From NCBI GenBank assembly GCA_021829645.1, contig JAKBPI010000011.1:1-54763 (forward strand): a DNA stretch of 54,763 nt, read 5' to 3'. Each line of letters begins with the position of its first letter. Positions within the stretch are counted from its first letter, which is position 1. Of this stretch, positions 42,722 through 51,619 are shown piece by piece. The notes under the pieces were generated by a model that was not told the origin of the DNA, did no database searches, and saw only the letters and a list, made by a program, of their open reading frames with translations. Source of the DNA: Actinomycetes bacterium (GTDB lineage: Bacteria; Actinomycetota; Acidimicrobiia; Acidimicrobiales; Bog-793). Position numbers and translations under genes: made by a program.

Positions 42722-43219
42722 ATGGGCAAATCTGGCAGTATTTTTGGTTTCCCTGAGACGGTTAATGAAGTTGCCGCCAGAACGGTAGCCGGCGGTGTGG
42801 TGCTGATGGCGGTCGGGTTCTGCGCCACCGGCAATCGGCTGCTACTCGGTTTGCTCTGTTATGGTTTTCTGGCCAGAGTGACTTCCGGTCCAAAGTTTAG
42901 TCCTTTGGGTAGATTTGCCACAAAAATCATCGCACCCCGGATGAGTCGCTTTTCTCGCATAGTGCCCGGCAAACCTAAGCGGTTTGCCCAAGGGATAGGT
43001 GCCGTGTTTACCTCAGCCGCCCTGATACTCGCCGGACTTGGCTTTTTGCAAGCCTCTGTCGTTTTAATCGCTATTTTGGCTTTCTTTGCTTCCATGGAAG
43101 CCGTACTGGCTTTTTGTGTAGGATGCCAACTGTTTGCGCTGCTGATGAAAGTAGGGGTTTTGAACTCTGATTACTGCAGAGAATGTGCCGATATAAGTCT
43201 TCATAGTCTCTCTCGGTAG
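42722..43219 (+). CDS. DUF4395 membrane protein
   Basis: The start at ATG 42722 follows GGAGG and gives 165 aa; longer frames upstream lack a site. The protein has two pairs of membrane helices (about residues 24-55 and 96-150) and the conserved GPKFSPLGRFATKIIAPRM segment between them. A CxxC-like YCREC lies near the C-terminus. DUF4395 proteins often accompany thioredoxin-like genes and may act in membrane redox; none is adjacent here. The palindrome upstream suggests tight regulation. Confidence 0.8.
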   Translation: MGKSGSIFGFPETVNEVAARTVAGGVVLMAVGFCATGNRLLLGLLCYGFLARVTSGPKFSPLGRFATKIIAPRMSRFSRIVPGKPKRFAQGIGAVFTSAALILAGLGFLQASVVLIAILAFFASMEAVLAFCVGCQLFALLMKVGVLNSDYCRECADISLHSLSR

Positions 43220-43308
43220 CGCCATTTATTGCTTAGGGTAAATATCTCAGTCATTCCACAGTATATTCTCAGACCAAAGTGTCACAATGGAGATAAAGGA
43301 GGGAAGAC

Positions 43309-44871
43309 ATGAATAGTGACGGACATATTGCCGTAACAAAAACTGGTGACAAATACGTTCTAGGCTGGACTTCTTATTTCTGTGGTGTTTGGAAAGTTGG
43401 GGATGTCAGTGGGATACCGGAGCATAACTACCCGCCCACCTCAACGGGATGGGAACAGGCCTGTACACAGTTTAACAGATTAGAAGCTGCCCATGCAGCT
43501 ACGACACAACAACCTCGGGATCCCTACACACAAGCTCCCCAAGACACTTTTCAATACGGTCAGTCTTTGAGAACAGGGTCAGGCGGAATGCCAAATTCAG
43601 AGTTGCCAAATACCGGATATTCTCCAGCTACAGAGACTCAAACCGCAGCTGTCGATGCTTATATACCCATAGCGGCACCGACTATATCCGGAGGAGCAGA
43701 GCCAGACAGAACCACGGCAGCCCGGTGGGCGGTACCGAATCGGGTGGCAACCGGCCAAAATGTTTCCAATAAACCCTCGGAAGGGGTTTTGGCAAAACCT
43801 GCGCTGTGGGTTTGGCAATTGAGCGCGGCTGCTGTCATCATCGTAGGTGTAGTGGTCGGCATAGTCGGGTTGTTCCCCAACTATCTCTCGGGTATATCCG
43901 GCGGGCAAAGCCTGGTTTCTTCCGGCAGCGAAATGGCGCCGCATATTGTTTATTTGGCCGCCTGGGCTCTGGCGGCAGCCTTGATTTTAACGGGAAAGAA
44001 CCTCATCGCATTTGCTTCCAAGTTGGCCTTGGGTGTATCTTTTGTTACCTTTGGGCTCTTCCTGTCCGACATAGCCTCCGGGGTCAACGCTAGCTATATA
44101 GGGGCAGGTCTGGCCCTGGCGGCAGCCTCTTGGGTGCTCTGTACGGGAGGAGCCGTCATGGCTTATTTTGCCTTCGGTAAAGAGAAAAACTCTGAAAGCA
44201 AAATGTATATCGGCAATTTTGGTGTAGCGGCAATTTTGATTCTTGCCTTAGCGATATCGATCCTGTATGTGCCGGCTTGGGACAGTTATACGTATACTTC
44301 GCTCGTTTCAGGTGCCCCTGTCCAACATGTAGTTACGGCAGGGGATGCCTTCCAATTGCCGGCACCCATGATAGCGGGAGCTGTGGCTACCGCTGTCGCC
44401 TTTTTCTTGGCCGCTTTGTATATGACAGTGGTGCGAAAGACTAAATCAGGTCATTGGTTTTTTGCCGGTGCCATGTTGGTCATGTTGAGTCAAATTATTT
44501 CGGCTTATATCCAACAGGCAAATCCCTATACGGCAACCGGCATATCACAGGCTACTGCCCAAGCTCAAGGTATAGTCATTACTGACGGCTTTACTCCGGT
44601 TTTCTATGGCTTTTTCATCTGTCTGATTATCTTGTCGGTGTTTTTAGCTTCAGACGTTGCCTCAGCCGGCTATTATGCGGGAGCCACCCGCGGTAATCAT
44701 GTCGATTTTTTGATACCACAAAACTCTGCCGTGTCTGACCAAAGCTCTCCTTATCAAGCCGTCCAAACCCAGGGATGGCAAAATCAGATGCCCGGGAATA
44801 GCCCGGCAAGCGGAGAAACTGCTCAGCAGGACCCTAACAGGTCCGCTATTTCCGAGCGTCAAGAGCCGTAA
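43309..44871 (+). CDS. Eight-helix membrane protein of unknown function
   Basis: This 520-aa protein starts after a strong AGGAGG. Residues 1-60 form a small tryptophan- and glycine-rich domain (GWTSYFCGVWKVGD, then TGWEQACTQF). Residues 60-165 are a Gln/Thr/Pro-rich linker. About eight membrane helices follow (165-450), then a 60-residue hydrophilic tail. No transporter motif is visible. It may be a sensor or envelope protein; I do not recognise a family. Confidence 0.6.
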   Translation: MNSDGHIAVTKTGDKYVLGWTSYFCGVWKVGDVSGIPEHNYPPTSTGWEQACTQFNRLEAAHAATTQQPRDPYTQAPQDTFQYGQSLRTGSGGMPNSELPNTGYSPATETQTAAVDAYIPIAAPTISGGAEPDRTTAARWAVPNRVATGQNVSNKPSEGVLAKPALWVWQLSAAAVIIVGVVVGIVGLFPNYLSGISGGQSLVSSGSEMAPHIVYLAAWALAAALILTGKNLIAFASKLALGVSFVTFGLFLSDIASGVNASYIGAGLALAAASWVLCTGGAVMAYFAFGKEKNSESKMYIGNFGVAAILILALAISILYVPAWDSYTYTSLVSGAPVQHVVTAGDAFQLPAPMIAGAVATAVAFFLAALYMTVVRKTKSGHWFFAGAMLVMLSQIISAYIQQANPYTATGISQATAQAQGIVITDGFTPVFYGFFICLIILSVFLASDVASAGYYAGATRGNHVDFLIPQNSAVSDQSSPYQAVQTQGWQNQMPGNSPASGETAQQDPNRSAISERQEP

Positions 44872-44903
44872 AGTAAAGTTTTGTCAGGGTATTTCCAAGC
44901 ATC

Positions 44904-44932
44904 TATTACTTTTTATCCAACCTAAAGTAATA
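44904..44932. promoter_or_regulatory. Inverted repeat just before the DksA-like gene
   Basis: TATTACTTT (44904-44912) and AAAGTAATA (44924-44932) are perfect 9-bp arms with an 11-base loop, eight bases before the ATG. The gene has no clear Shine-Dalgarno, so a hairpin or operator here could control its expression. Confidence 0.45.
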
Positions 44933-44940
44933 TAGATAGA

Positions 44941-45297
44941 ATGAGTACCAAAAAAGATGCCGAAATTGACTATAGGCAATTGCTGGAAACTGAAAAGTCA
45001 TCCTTAACTTTACAGTTGGCTGAAATCGGTTACGGAGAAACAGGCAGCACTCAACTAAGTTACGATTCCAATTTTGCCGATTCGAGCCAAGTGACTGCTG
45101 AAAAAAGTGAGACTGAGGCCTTGGTTTCCGAATTGCGCTCAGCGCTTGCCGATGTAAATGAGGCGCTTTCGCGACTTGACAAAGGAACTTACGGGATTTG
45201 TCAAGGATGCGGTCTCGCAATTTCTTCCCCACGCCTTGAAGCCATCCCCACGGTCAAGTACTGTATAGACTGTGCATCTGTACACAAAAAACGATAA
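44941..45297 (+). CDS. DksA/TraR-type zinc-finger protein
   Basis: This 118-aa protein has a predicted coiled-coil part (about residues 1-75) and the TraR/DksA zinc finger C87-x2-C90 ... C108-x2-C111 (YGICQGCG, VKYCIDC). Such proteins can bind the RNA polymerase secondary channel and change promoter responses. The acidic DxxDxA tip of true DksA is not obvious, so this is more likely the actinobacterial RbpA-independent DksA-like group. The M50 protease gene follows directly. Confidence 0.85.
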   Translation: MSTKKDAEIDYRQLLETEKSSLTLQLAEIGYGETGSTQLSYDSNFADSSQVTAEKSETEALVSELRSALADVNEALSRLDKGTYGICQGCGLAISSPRLEAIPTVKYCIDCASVHKKR

Positions 45298-45306
45298 GCG
45301 AGTGTT

Positions 45307-46077
45307 TTGGTGACTTCTAAAGACAATACCTATTCCTCATCGTGGCGCGATACCTTTCACAGTCGTGGTCCATCTACGCTTGTGATTGCGGTGGTGGTAG
45401 CGGTGATCATATACGAGATTAGCAAGCGTCATTCATTCTCTACAATTGATATAGTCTATTTCTGTGCGCTGATCATAGCAGTTGTCTTTCATGAAGTTTC
45501 CCATGGTTTTGTTGCTTATCTCTGTGGAGACGATACGGCAAAGCGCGCTGGCAGGCTTACTTTAAATCCGATTCGGCATATAGACATTTTTGGTTCCATA
45601 ATCTTCCCTGTAATCATGATCCTTACGGTAGGGGTTCCTTTTGGTTGGGCAAAGCCGGTACCGGTTACAATTAATAAGCTTAGGTCTCCCAGGAATCAGG
45701 CTGTTTTGGTGGGTCTTGTCGGACCGGTTACCAATATCATACTAGCGTTTTTAGCAGGAATTATTTTTAAAGAAACGGCTAACCTCTACCAATTGACTTA
45801 TACTCCACTCAATAACTGGCCGATATTTGAGCTGGCTTTGTTTCTGTTTGGGGAAGTAAACGTTTTGTTGGCCTGTTTTAATTTATTACCCATTCCCCCA
45901 TTGGACGGCTCGGCGCTCCTGGAAAGAATACTTCCGAGGGAGTTACTGCTTGGTTACTATAAGTCCAGAATGTATTTTATGTTTTTTGTATTGGCGGTGG
46001 TAATCTTGGCACCGGGCTTCTTGGATTCTGTTTCCAGACATGCACTGCAGTACTGGGGCGATATTTTAGGTTTTTGA
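45307..46077 (+). CDS. Site-2 protease family protein (M50)
   Basis: This 256-aa intramembrane metalloprotease has HEVSH at residues 62-66 in helix 2 and NLLPIPPLDG at about 192-201 (D200), the two zinc-ligand motifs of the family. No PDZ domain is present, so it is of the small rhomboid-like layout. It lies near trpS and scpA, as in many actinobacteria. The start may be TTG 45307 or GTG 45310. Substrates are unknown; membrane-bound regulators are typical. Confidence 0.9.
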   Translation: MVTSKDNTYSSSWRDTFHSRGPSTLVIAVVVAVIIYEISKRHSFSTIDIVYFCALIIAVVFHEVSHGFVAYLCGDDTAKRAGRLTLNPIRHIDIFGSIIFPVIMILTVGVPFGWAKPVPVTINKLRSPRNQAVLVGLVGPVTNIILAFLAGIIFKETANLYQLTYTPLNNWPIFELALFLFGEVNVLLACFNLLPIPPLDGSALLERILPRELLLGYYKSRMYFMFFVLAVVILAPGFLDSVSRHALQYWGDILGF

Positions 46078-46363
46078 AACCTTCAGACTTTTTGGCTGCC
46101 CGGTATTTTGAACCGAAGTTATAGGTTTCTAGATTTCAGTAGTTGATATGTATGTTTTTCTGCACTAATTGCGAATTATATTAATAGCAGATTAGGTTGA
46201 TAAATAATTTTTCCATATGCGGAGCCATTTAAGCAGTACTATTTTCGTTCATAATCAAAATTATATATTTGAGATTTCATAATATCGATATAAATATTTT
46301 TATGTAACGACACGCTGTATAAAATATTTTAAATAGTGTTCTAATTTTATTATTTATAATAAA
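46078..46363. other. AT-rich convergent intergenic region
   Basis: These 286 bp lie between the ends of the M50 gene (+) and trpS (-). The stretch is very AT-rich (runs of ATATTTT, TTATTTATAATAAATTA) and shows no ORF. No strong terminator hairpin is visible. Confidence 0.5.
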
Positions 46364-47338
46364 TTACAGCAGACCCATGGCGCTTCTGGCTTTAGCAAGT
46401 GTTACCTCTGCGACGCTCGAAGCTTTTTCTGATCCTTCCTTTAAGATATCCCGTAAGGTGTCTTTTTCTTCCAGAATTTCGTAATACCTATTGCGAATCG
46501 GACGTAAAGCCTCTATGACAGCTTCTGTTGTTGCTTTTTTCAGCTCACCGTAGTTAGCAAACTTCTCTGCCAGCTGCAGCGGATTCATGTCGGTGACGGC
46601 ACTCAGGATTTCCAACAGGTTGGTTACTCCGGGGTGATTTTCCCTGTCGTAAGTGATCAGCATGGAAGAATCGGTGACGGCTTTTTTGATTTTCTTTTCT
46701 ATGTCTGAAGGATCATCCATGACACCTATTGTGCCAAGCGGCGTGGCAGTCGATTTAGACATTTTGTTTGTCGGGTTTTGCAAATCCATTATCCGAGCAC
46801 CCACTTCGGGAACTTTTGCTTCAGGTATTACAAAAGTATCACCGTATCGATTGTTGAACCTGATGGCTAAGTTGCGGGTCAGTTCCAAATGCTGTTTTTG
46901 GTCGTCGCCAACCGGTACAAAGTTGATGTCATAGAGCAAAATATCTGCTGCCATCAAAACGGGGTAGGTCAAAAGGCCAGAGCGTACAGAGTCTTGACCT
47001 TTTCCCTTGTCTTTGAATTGAGTCATGCGAAGCAGTTCCCCATAGGAAGCGGTGCATTCGAGTAGCCAGGTGAGTCCGGTATGTTGGGGAACATGGCTTT
47101 GCACAAAAAGAGTACATTTCGTTGGATCAAGACCACTCGCCAATAGGGAAGCGGCTGTTTTGACGGTGTTGGAGCGTAAGGTTTCCGGAGCAATGTCGAG
47201 TGTAAGGGCGTGCAGATCCACTATAAAGAAGTAAGAGTCATTTTCTTCCTGAGATGTCACCCACTGACGGACGGCACCCAGGTAATTGCCAAGATGTAGA
47301 TCGCCGGATGGTTGTATAGCTGATAAGACTTTTGCCAT
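46364..47338 (-). CDS. trpS: Tryptophanyl-tRNA synthetase
   Basis: This 324-aa class I synthetase charges tRNA-Trp. HLGN at residues 15-18 is the HIGH motif and KMSKS stands at 192-196. The length and the DLHALT and VPVGDDQKQH segments are typical. It is divergent from scpA; the gap between them has overlapping small dyads (GCCAT/ATGGC near 47380) but no T-box is visible. Confidence 0.97.
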   Translation of the reverse strand: MAKVLSAIQPSGDLHLGNYLGAVRQWVTSQEENDSYFFIVDLHALTLDIAPETLRSNTVKTAASLLASGLDPTKCTLFVQSHVPQHTGLTWLLECTASYGELLRMTQFKDKGKGQDSVRSGLLTYPVLMAADILLYDINFVPVGDDQKQHLELTRNLAIRFNNRYGDTFVIPEAKVPEVGARIMDLQNPTNKMSKSTATPLGTIGVMDDPSDIEKKIKKAVTDSSMLITYDRENHPGVTNLLEILSAVTDMNPLQLAEKFANYGELKKATTEAVIEALRPIRNRYYEILEEKDTLRDILKEGSEKASSVAEVTLAKARSAMGLL

Positions 47339-47490
47339 CTCTTTATCATAGTTGTTTTAGCTCATGTATGGCAGGTAAAGCCATAAATGGCAAAAACGAA
47401 AGAGCACAGATGTATTTATTTTCCTGGTAAATGATTCCGGTATCCCTACTTGTGATGTCGGCGATGGTAAAAAAGACTAAATTATATCTT

Positions 47491-48276
47491 ATGGGTTATG
47501 AAGTTCATATAGATGCCTACGACGGTCCTTTTGAGCTGTTGTTGCAGTTGATCAATGCCCAAGAGGTGGATTTGTATGAACTGTCTCTTGCCACTATCGT
47601 GGACGGCTATTTGGCCGAACTTGAAAAAATGGAACATTTGAATCTGGATATCGCTACTGAATTTTTATTGATAGCCGCCACACTCGTGGAACTAAAGTGT
47701 CGTCGCTTGCTTCCCGGACAAGACGATTTGGACTTGGACGAAGAAATGGCCCTTTTTGAAGCCAGGGACTACCTTTTGGCCAGGTTGCTGGAGTGTCGAA
47801 TGTTTTCCGGTGCTGCCGACGCATTGGCGTTATTGGAACTGCGTGCGGCTGAGTATTATCCCCGATCATATGGTCCGGATGAACGTTTTGAAGGGTGTAC
47901 ACCGGATCCCCTGGCTAGAGTGAGTCCTTTGGATATCCGGCGGGCTGCCAAAAAAGGTTTTGCCGTCAAAGTGGTTGATGAGCAAATTTCGACATTTCAT
48001 ATCATAGAAGACGAGATAAGTGTTGCCGAGACCATAGATATGGTTATGTCCAGACTACAAGTTGAGCGCCAAATCTCGTTTGCTGAATTGGTTGCGGCAT
48101 CCCGGTCCAAGACCTTTGTTGTGACATGCTTTTTGGGGGTATTGGAACTCTATAAACAGGGTATAGTCGATCTTGCCCAATTGACTACTTTTGGATCCAT
48201 AGAAATAACTTTGCTAAGAGATGCTGTAGATACAGATATTTTTTCGGAAATGGCCAACGAATTTGATTTACAATAA
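47491..48276 (+). CDS. scpA: Segregation and condensation protein ScpA
   Basis: ScpA is the kleisin that bridges SMC heads in the chromosome condensation complex. The sequence starts MGYEVHIDAYDGPFELLLQLI, matching the family N-terminus; in-frame ATGs at 47431, 47455 and 47464 would add up to 20 residues without homology. The C-terminal winged-helix part (residues about 190-262) is present. scpB follows after 58 bp. Neighbours scpB and rluB give the standard context. Confidence 0.92.
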   Translation: MGYEVHIDAYDGPFELLLQLINAQEVDLYELSLATIVDGYLAELEKMEHLNLDIATEFLLIAATLVELKCRRLLPGQDDLDLDEEMALFEARDYLLARLLECRMFSGAADALALLELRAAEYYPRSYGPDERFEGCTPDPLARVSPLDIRRAAKKGFAVKVVDEQISTFHIIEDEISVAETIDMVMSRLQVERQISFAELVAASRSKTFVVTCFLGVLELYKQGIVDLAQLTTFGSIEITLLRDAVDTDIFSEMANEFDLQ

Positions 48277-48334
48277 CTCATTTACCTGAGGTGATTGAGA
48301 AGCGTGTCTAGGCTAGAAGGAAAGAGAACTTGAT

Positions 48335-49138
48335 ATGGAAGAGAATAGGGATCCTTTCAACGCAGAAACAGATAGACAAAATGATCCTTTAGCAGATGAT
48401 CTCGGTGTGTTTTCACAAACCAATTCTTTGTCAGATTCTCCCGAGTGGCTCAGGGGAGAGGAAGACACGAGCACTTCTTATCCGGAAAGTGACTTTTCGC
48501 ACGAAGACTTTGTCGGAGAATGGATGACAGCCGGAGAAGAAGACAAAAGGGCAGAGCAAAGCTCTTCGGGTGCGGACTCTTACGTGGACTATGCGGCCAT
48601 CGAAGCCATTGTGATGGTTGCTACCGAGCCAGTGAGAGTATCTCTTTTGGCAGAAATTTTGGAAACCACTCCAGAGGCAATAGAGCAAGCCTGCGAAGCT
48701 TTACAAACTGCCTATGAGGCAGAAGGTCGTGGTTTTGAACTCAGGAAAATAGCCGGAGGTTATAGGTATCAAAGTTCAGCCCAATACAAAGATTATGTGG
48801 AACGTTTTATCATTCGAGACATGCCGCAAAAGCTTTCTTCGGCGGCTTTAGAGACTCTGGCGATCATCGCCTACAAACAGCCTATTTCCAGGGCTCAAGT
48901 TGCCTCCATCAGGGGGGTCAATGTGGATAGGGTAGTAAGGTTACTAGTGCAGAAAGATTTGATAAAAGAGGTTGGTAAAGATACAGGCCCCGGGCAGGCT
49001 ATATTTTTTGGTACCACCGATTTGTTTTTGGAAAGACTGGGTCTAGATACGATCGCCGATCTGCCACCGCTGGAAGATTACGTTCCCGACGTCACGACGG
49101 TGGAGGCTTTGGAACATGTGCTGCGTGATAAACCCTAA
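48335..49138 (+). CDS. scpB: Segregation and condensation protein ScpB with acidic N-terminal extension
   Basis: ScpB binds ScpA as a dimer and regulates SMC. The conserved part begins near residue 86 (YAAIEAIVMVATEPVRVSLL) and includes LSSAALETLAIIAYKQPISR and VDRVVRLLVQKDLIKEVG. The first roughly 80 residues are an acidic Ser/Asp/Glu-rich extension absent from typical 200-aa ScpB. An AAGGAA site precedes the ATG, so the extension is probably translated. Confidence 0.93.
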   Translation: MEENRDPFNAETDRQNDPLADDLGVFSQTNSLSDSPEWLRGEEDTSTSYPESDFSHEDFVGEWMTAGEEDKRAEQSSSGADSYVDYAAIEAIVMVATEPVRVSLLAEILETTPEAIEQACEALQTAYEAEGRGFELRKIAGGYRYQSSAQYKDYVERFIIRDMPQKLSSAALETLAIIAYKQPISRAQVASIRGVNVDRVVRLLVQKDLIKEVGKDTGPGQAIFFGTTDLFLERLGLDTIADLPPLEDYVPDVTTVEALEHVLRDKP

Positions 49139-49213
49139 TTCTTTTACCAACTTGGAAAATGCTTTTGGGGATAAACCTATCAGCAGGATTTTTTTAGGGC
49201 AGCGTGAGTCAAA

Positions 49214-49969
49214 ATGACTTTAGAAGAAACAGACGATCAGGATAATATACGTCTGCAAAAAGTATTAGCCCGTCTCGGTTTTGGTTCGAGACGTACCTGT
49301 GAGAACATGATAAGTGCCGGTAGGGTAAAGGTAAACGGGGCGATCGCAGAACTTGGGCGACGCGTCGATTTGACAAAAGATGCAGTAGAAGTGGACAACA
49401 TAGCCGTTTCCATAGAGCCAGATCTGGTCTATTATCTCGTCAACAAGCCAGCCGGCACTTTGGTAAGCGCGCACGATCCGGAAGGCAGACCGCTGCTCAT
49501 TGACATTTTACCCGCATCGCCCAGAGTGTTTTCGGTGGGCAGACTCGACTACGCCACGGAAGGACTCATCATTTTTACCAACGACGGGAAACTTGCACAT
49601 GCCCTTACTCATCCCAGTAGCGGTGTGGAGAAAGAGTATCTGGCACAAACTTATCACGACCCAAGCAATTTAGCGCTGAGGCAACTGCGCGAAGGGGTAG
49701 AAATAGAGCCGGGTGTTATTACGCTGCCGGCTAAAGTAGGTCATTTGTCCCCCTGTCTTGTCAAAATAACCATCTGCGAGGGTAGGAACAGACAAGTCCG
49801 TCGCATGTTTGAAGAGGCGGGTTATCCGGTCAAGAGACTGGTAAGGACGCGCATCGGACCCATTACAGACACCGCCCTTTCTCCGGGCCACTGGAGATTT
49901 TTGTCCGTGGAGGAAGTGCGTCTTTTGTCTTATGCCTCATCCAATTCTCCAAAACGCGCTAAGCTGTGA
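49214..49969 (+). CDS. rluB: 23S rRNA pseudouridine synthase, RluB type
   Basis: This 251-aa enzyme converts a uridine of 23S rRNA to pseudouridine. An S4 RNA-binding domain covers about residues 12-60 (RLQKVLARLGFGSRRTCENM). The catalytic aspartate is D112 in GRLDYATEGL. KEYLAQTYH and GRNRQVRRMFEEAGYPVKRL are further RsuA/RluB motifs. Its stop overlaps the GTG start of aroH. It follows scpB as in many bacteria. Confidence 0.93.
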   Translation: MTLEETDDQDNIRLQKVLARLGFGSRRTCENMISAGRVKVNGAIAELGRRVDLTKDAVEVDNIAVSIEPDLVYYLVNKPAGTLVSAHDPEGRPLLIDILPASPRVFSVGRLDYATEGLIIFTNDGKLAHALTHPSSGVEKEYLAQTYHDPSNLALRQLREGVEIEPGVITLPAKVGHLSPCLVKITICEGRNRQVRRMFEEAGYPVKRLVRTRIGPITDTALSPGHWRFLSVEEVRLLSYASSNSPKRAKL

Positions 49970-50343
49970 TGGCTATGGGCAAAGTACTTAGGGCAATAAG
50001 AGGGGCAACTACCCTGGATATTGACACTCAAGAAGAAGTCATTAAAAAAACCCAGGAACTTCTCGGAGAAGTTTTTACCAAAAATGACTTGGAAGAGGAC
50101 GACGTTGTCAGCATCGTTTTTACGACAACACCGGACATAGTCTCTGCTTTCCCTGCCACAGCAGCCAGATCTATGGGGCTAGAAGATACACCGTTACTAG
50201 GAGCCTGTGAACAAAGCGTAGCCGGCTCTCCAAAACTCTGTATCAGGCTCCTGGTGCACTGTTATATGGATGCTCCCAAGAGCGCTGTTCGCCACGTCTA
50301 TCTTCACGGAGCCACTGTGTTACGTCCAGACATTAGATCTTAA
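49966..50343 (+). CDS. aroH: Chorismate mutase, AroH class
   Basis: This 125-aa enzyme converts chorismate to prephenate. It is of the AroH (Bacillus) type: RAIRGATT near the N-terminus supplies the first active arginine, CIRLLVHC the second (R90 of B. subtilis), and HVYLHGATVLRPD ends it. Aligning GACEQSV with B. subtilis TCMQEMD keeps the active-site glutamate (E78) but replaces C75 with glycine. The start is GTG overlapping the rluB stop; ATG 49969 is possible. tyrA follows, so prephenate passes straight to tyrosine synthesis. Confidence 0.92.
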   Translation: MMAMGKVLRAIRGATTLDIDTQEEVIKKTQELLGEVFTKNDLEEDDVVSIVFTTTPDIVSAFPATAARSMGLEDTPLLGACEQSVAGSPKLCIRLLVHCYMDAPKSAVRHVYLHGATVLRPDIRS

Positions 50344-50462
50344 TGGTACGAGTAGTGCGCTATGTAAATGGTGAACCTTTATGGGTGAAAGCGCAACTTA
50401 GATATGCCACCGTTTTGGTTAGTGTAGTTTTGTATTGTATGAACGGTGGCGGTGACCAATGA
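50343..50462 (+). CDS. Small ORF bridging aroH and tyrA (39 aa)
   Basis: ATG at 50343 overlaps the aroH stop (TAATG) and the TGA at 50460-50462 overlaps the tyrA start (ATGA). Thus one 39-codon frame joins the two genes exactly. The product is MVRVVRYVNGEPLWVKAQLR followed by a hydrophobic YATVLVSVVLYCMNGGGDQ, possibly a short membrane peptide. There is no Shine-Dalgarno of its own beyond coupling from aroH. It may be a leader peptide for tyrA or a real small protein. It contains few aromatic codons (three Tyr), so a classical tyrosine attenuator is not strongly suggested. Confidence 0.5.
   Translation: MVRVVRYVNGEPLWVKAQLRYATVLVSVVLYCMNGGGDQ
50406..50450 (+). promoter_or_regulatory. Hairpin over the tyrA ribosome-binding region
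   Basis: GCCACCGTT (50406-50414) is the exact reverse complement of AACGGTGGC (50442-50450), with a 27-base loop. The right arm ends one base before GGTG, the closest purine-rich sequence to the tyrA ATG (50459). Folding would hinder tyrA translation unless ribosomes reading the small ORF open it. Confidence 0.5.
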
Positions 50463-51619
50463 CTGATGTCAATCCTGTTGGAATAACAAGAGTACAGATT
50501 GTCGGCTTGGGGTTGATCGGCGCTTCTATAGGTCTAGCGACAAGACAACTCGGTTATTATGTTACCGGTTATGATATCAACTCCGGAATTGCCGAGGTAG
50601 CCGCCAAGAGGGGAGCTGTCGATAGTATAGGTTTGGACATGACAGCCGACGTGGTGTTTATAGCCGTTCCTGTGTCCGGCGTTGTAGGCGTAGCCAAGGT
50701 TTTACTCACCGGTGAAAACCCCGTGAACGGGGAATTGTCGGAATTGACTGAGATGAGAAAAGTAGCCGAGGCGGCCGGAGTGTGCAATCCGGAACAAATC
50801 ATCACTGATGTTGCCGGTATCAAGTCGGGTGTTATGCAAGAGATTCGTCACCCCAGATTTATCGGGGGACACCCCATGGCCGGTTCGGAGCGCCTGGGAC
50901 CACTGGGGGCGGATGAAAAGCTGTTTTATGCTGCCACGTGGGTGTTGACCCCCACGAAAGACACCGACTCCAAATCTTTTGCCATCCTCTCTTCTTTAAT
51001 ACGCCAGCTGGGAGCCGAAGCAGTGGCTTTGGAGCCTGACCGCCATGACGAATTGGTGGCTACGGTGTCTCACGTACCCCACACGGTTGCCGCCAATCTT
51101 ATGTTGTTGGCTCAAGAGCAGTCTTTCAGAGAAGCTGCGCTGTTACGCCTGGCAGCCGGTGGTTTTCGAGACATGACGCGCATCTCCGCAGGAGACCCCT
51201 TGATCTGGCCAGAAGTTCTAATAGACAACAAAGCAGCCGTTGTCAATACTTTGGAGCAGCTGGAAAAGAAACTCTCCAAGATGCGATCAATGATCGAAGA
51301 AGGGGACAGAGAGGGAATCTACAACATTCTAAAAGAGGCCCAAGGCGCGCGCCGCAATTTGCCGCAACGAGCCAATGATGCCAAAAACTTGGCTGAAGTG
51401 GCTGTCAATATTCCCGATCGTCCGGGGGTATTGGCTGAAATAACCACCTCTTTGGGAAGAGCAGCCATCAACTTATACAATTTGGAAATCCTGCATGTGG
51501 CCGAAGAGGCTGGGGGAGTCTTGGTGATGGTCATAGATGCGGATGATTTTTCCAAGGCAAAAAATTTACTGAGTGAAAAAAATTACCAACTTTATCTGAG
51601 GTATTCCGGTGACAAATAA
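50459..51619 (+). CDS. tyrA: Prephenate dehydrogenase
   Basis: This 386-aa NAD(P)-dependent enzyme oxidatively decarboxylates prephenate to 4-hydroxyphenylpyruvate. The Rossmann motif GLGLIGASIG is at residues 16-25, and GGHPMAGSE and the later HDELVATVSHVPH are family hallmarks (catalytic His). A C-terminal ACT domain (about 313-386, NIPDRPGVLAEITTSLGRA) probably binds tyrosine for feedback. It lies between aroH and aroA in one operon; its end overlaps aroA by 11 bases. Confidence 0.95.
   Translation: MTDVNPVGITRVQIVGLGLIGASIGLATRQLGYYVTGYDINSGIAEVAAKRGAVDSIGLDMTADVVFIAVPVSGVVGVAKVLLTGENPVNGELSELTEMRKVAEAAGVCNPEQIITDVAGIKSGVMQEIRHPRFIGGHPMAGSERLGPLGADEKLFYAATWVLTPTKDTDSKSFAILSSLIRQLGAEAVALEPDRHDELVATVSHVPHTVAANLMLLAQEQSFREAALLRLAAGGFRDMTRISAGDPLIWPEVLIDNKAAVVNTLEQLEKKLSKMRSMIEEGDREGIYNILKEAQGARRNLPQRANDAKNLAEVAVNIPDRPGVLAEITTSLGRAAINLYNLEILHVAEEAGGVLVMVIDADDFSKAKNLLSEKNYQLYLRYSGDK

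Noticed and set aside
47340-47490. T-box or attenuator in the trpS leader
   Set aside because: Only small dyads (GCCAT/ATGGC) are present; no T-box consensus or terminator is visible.
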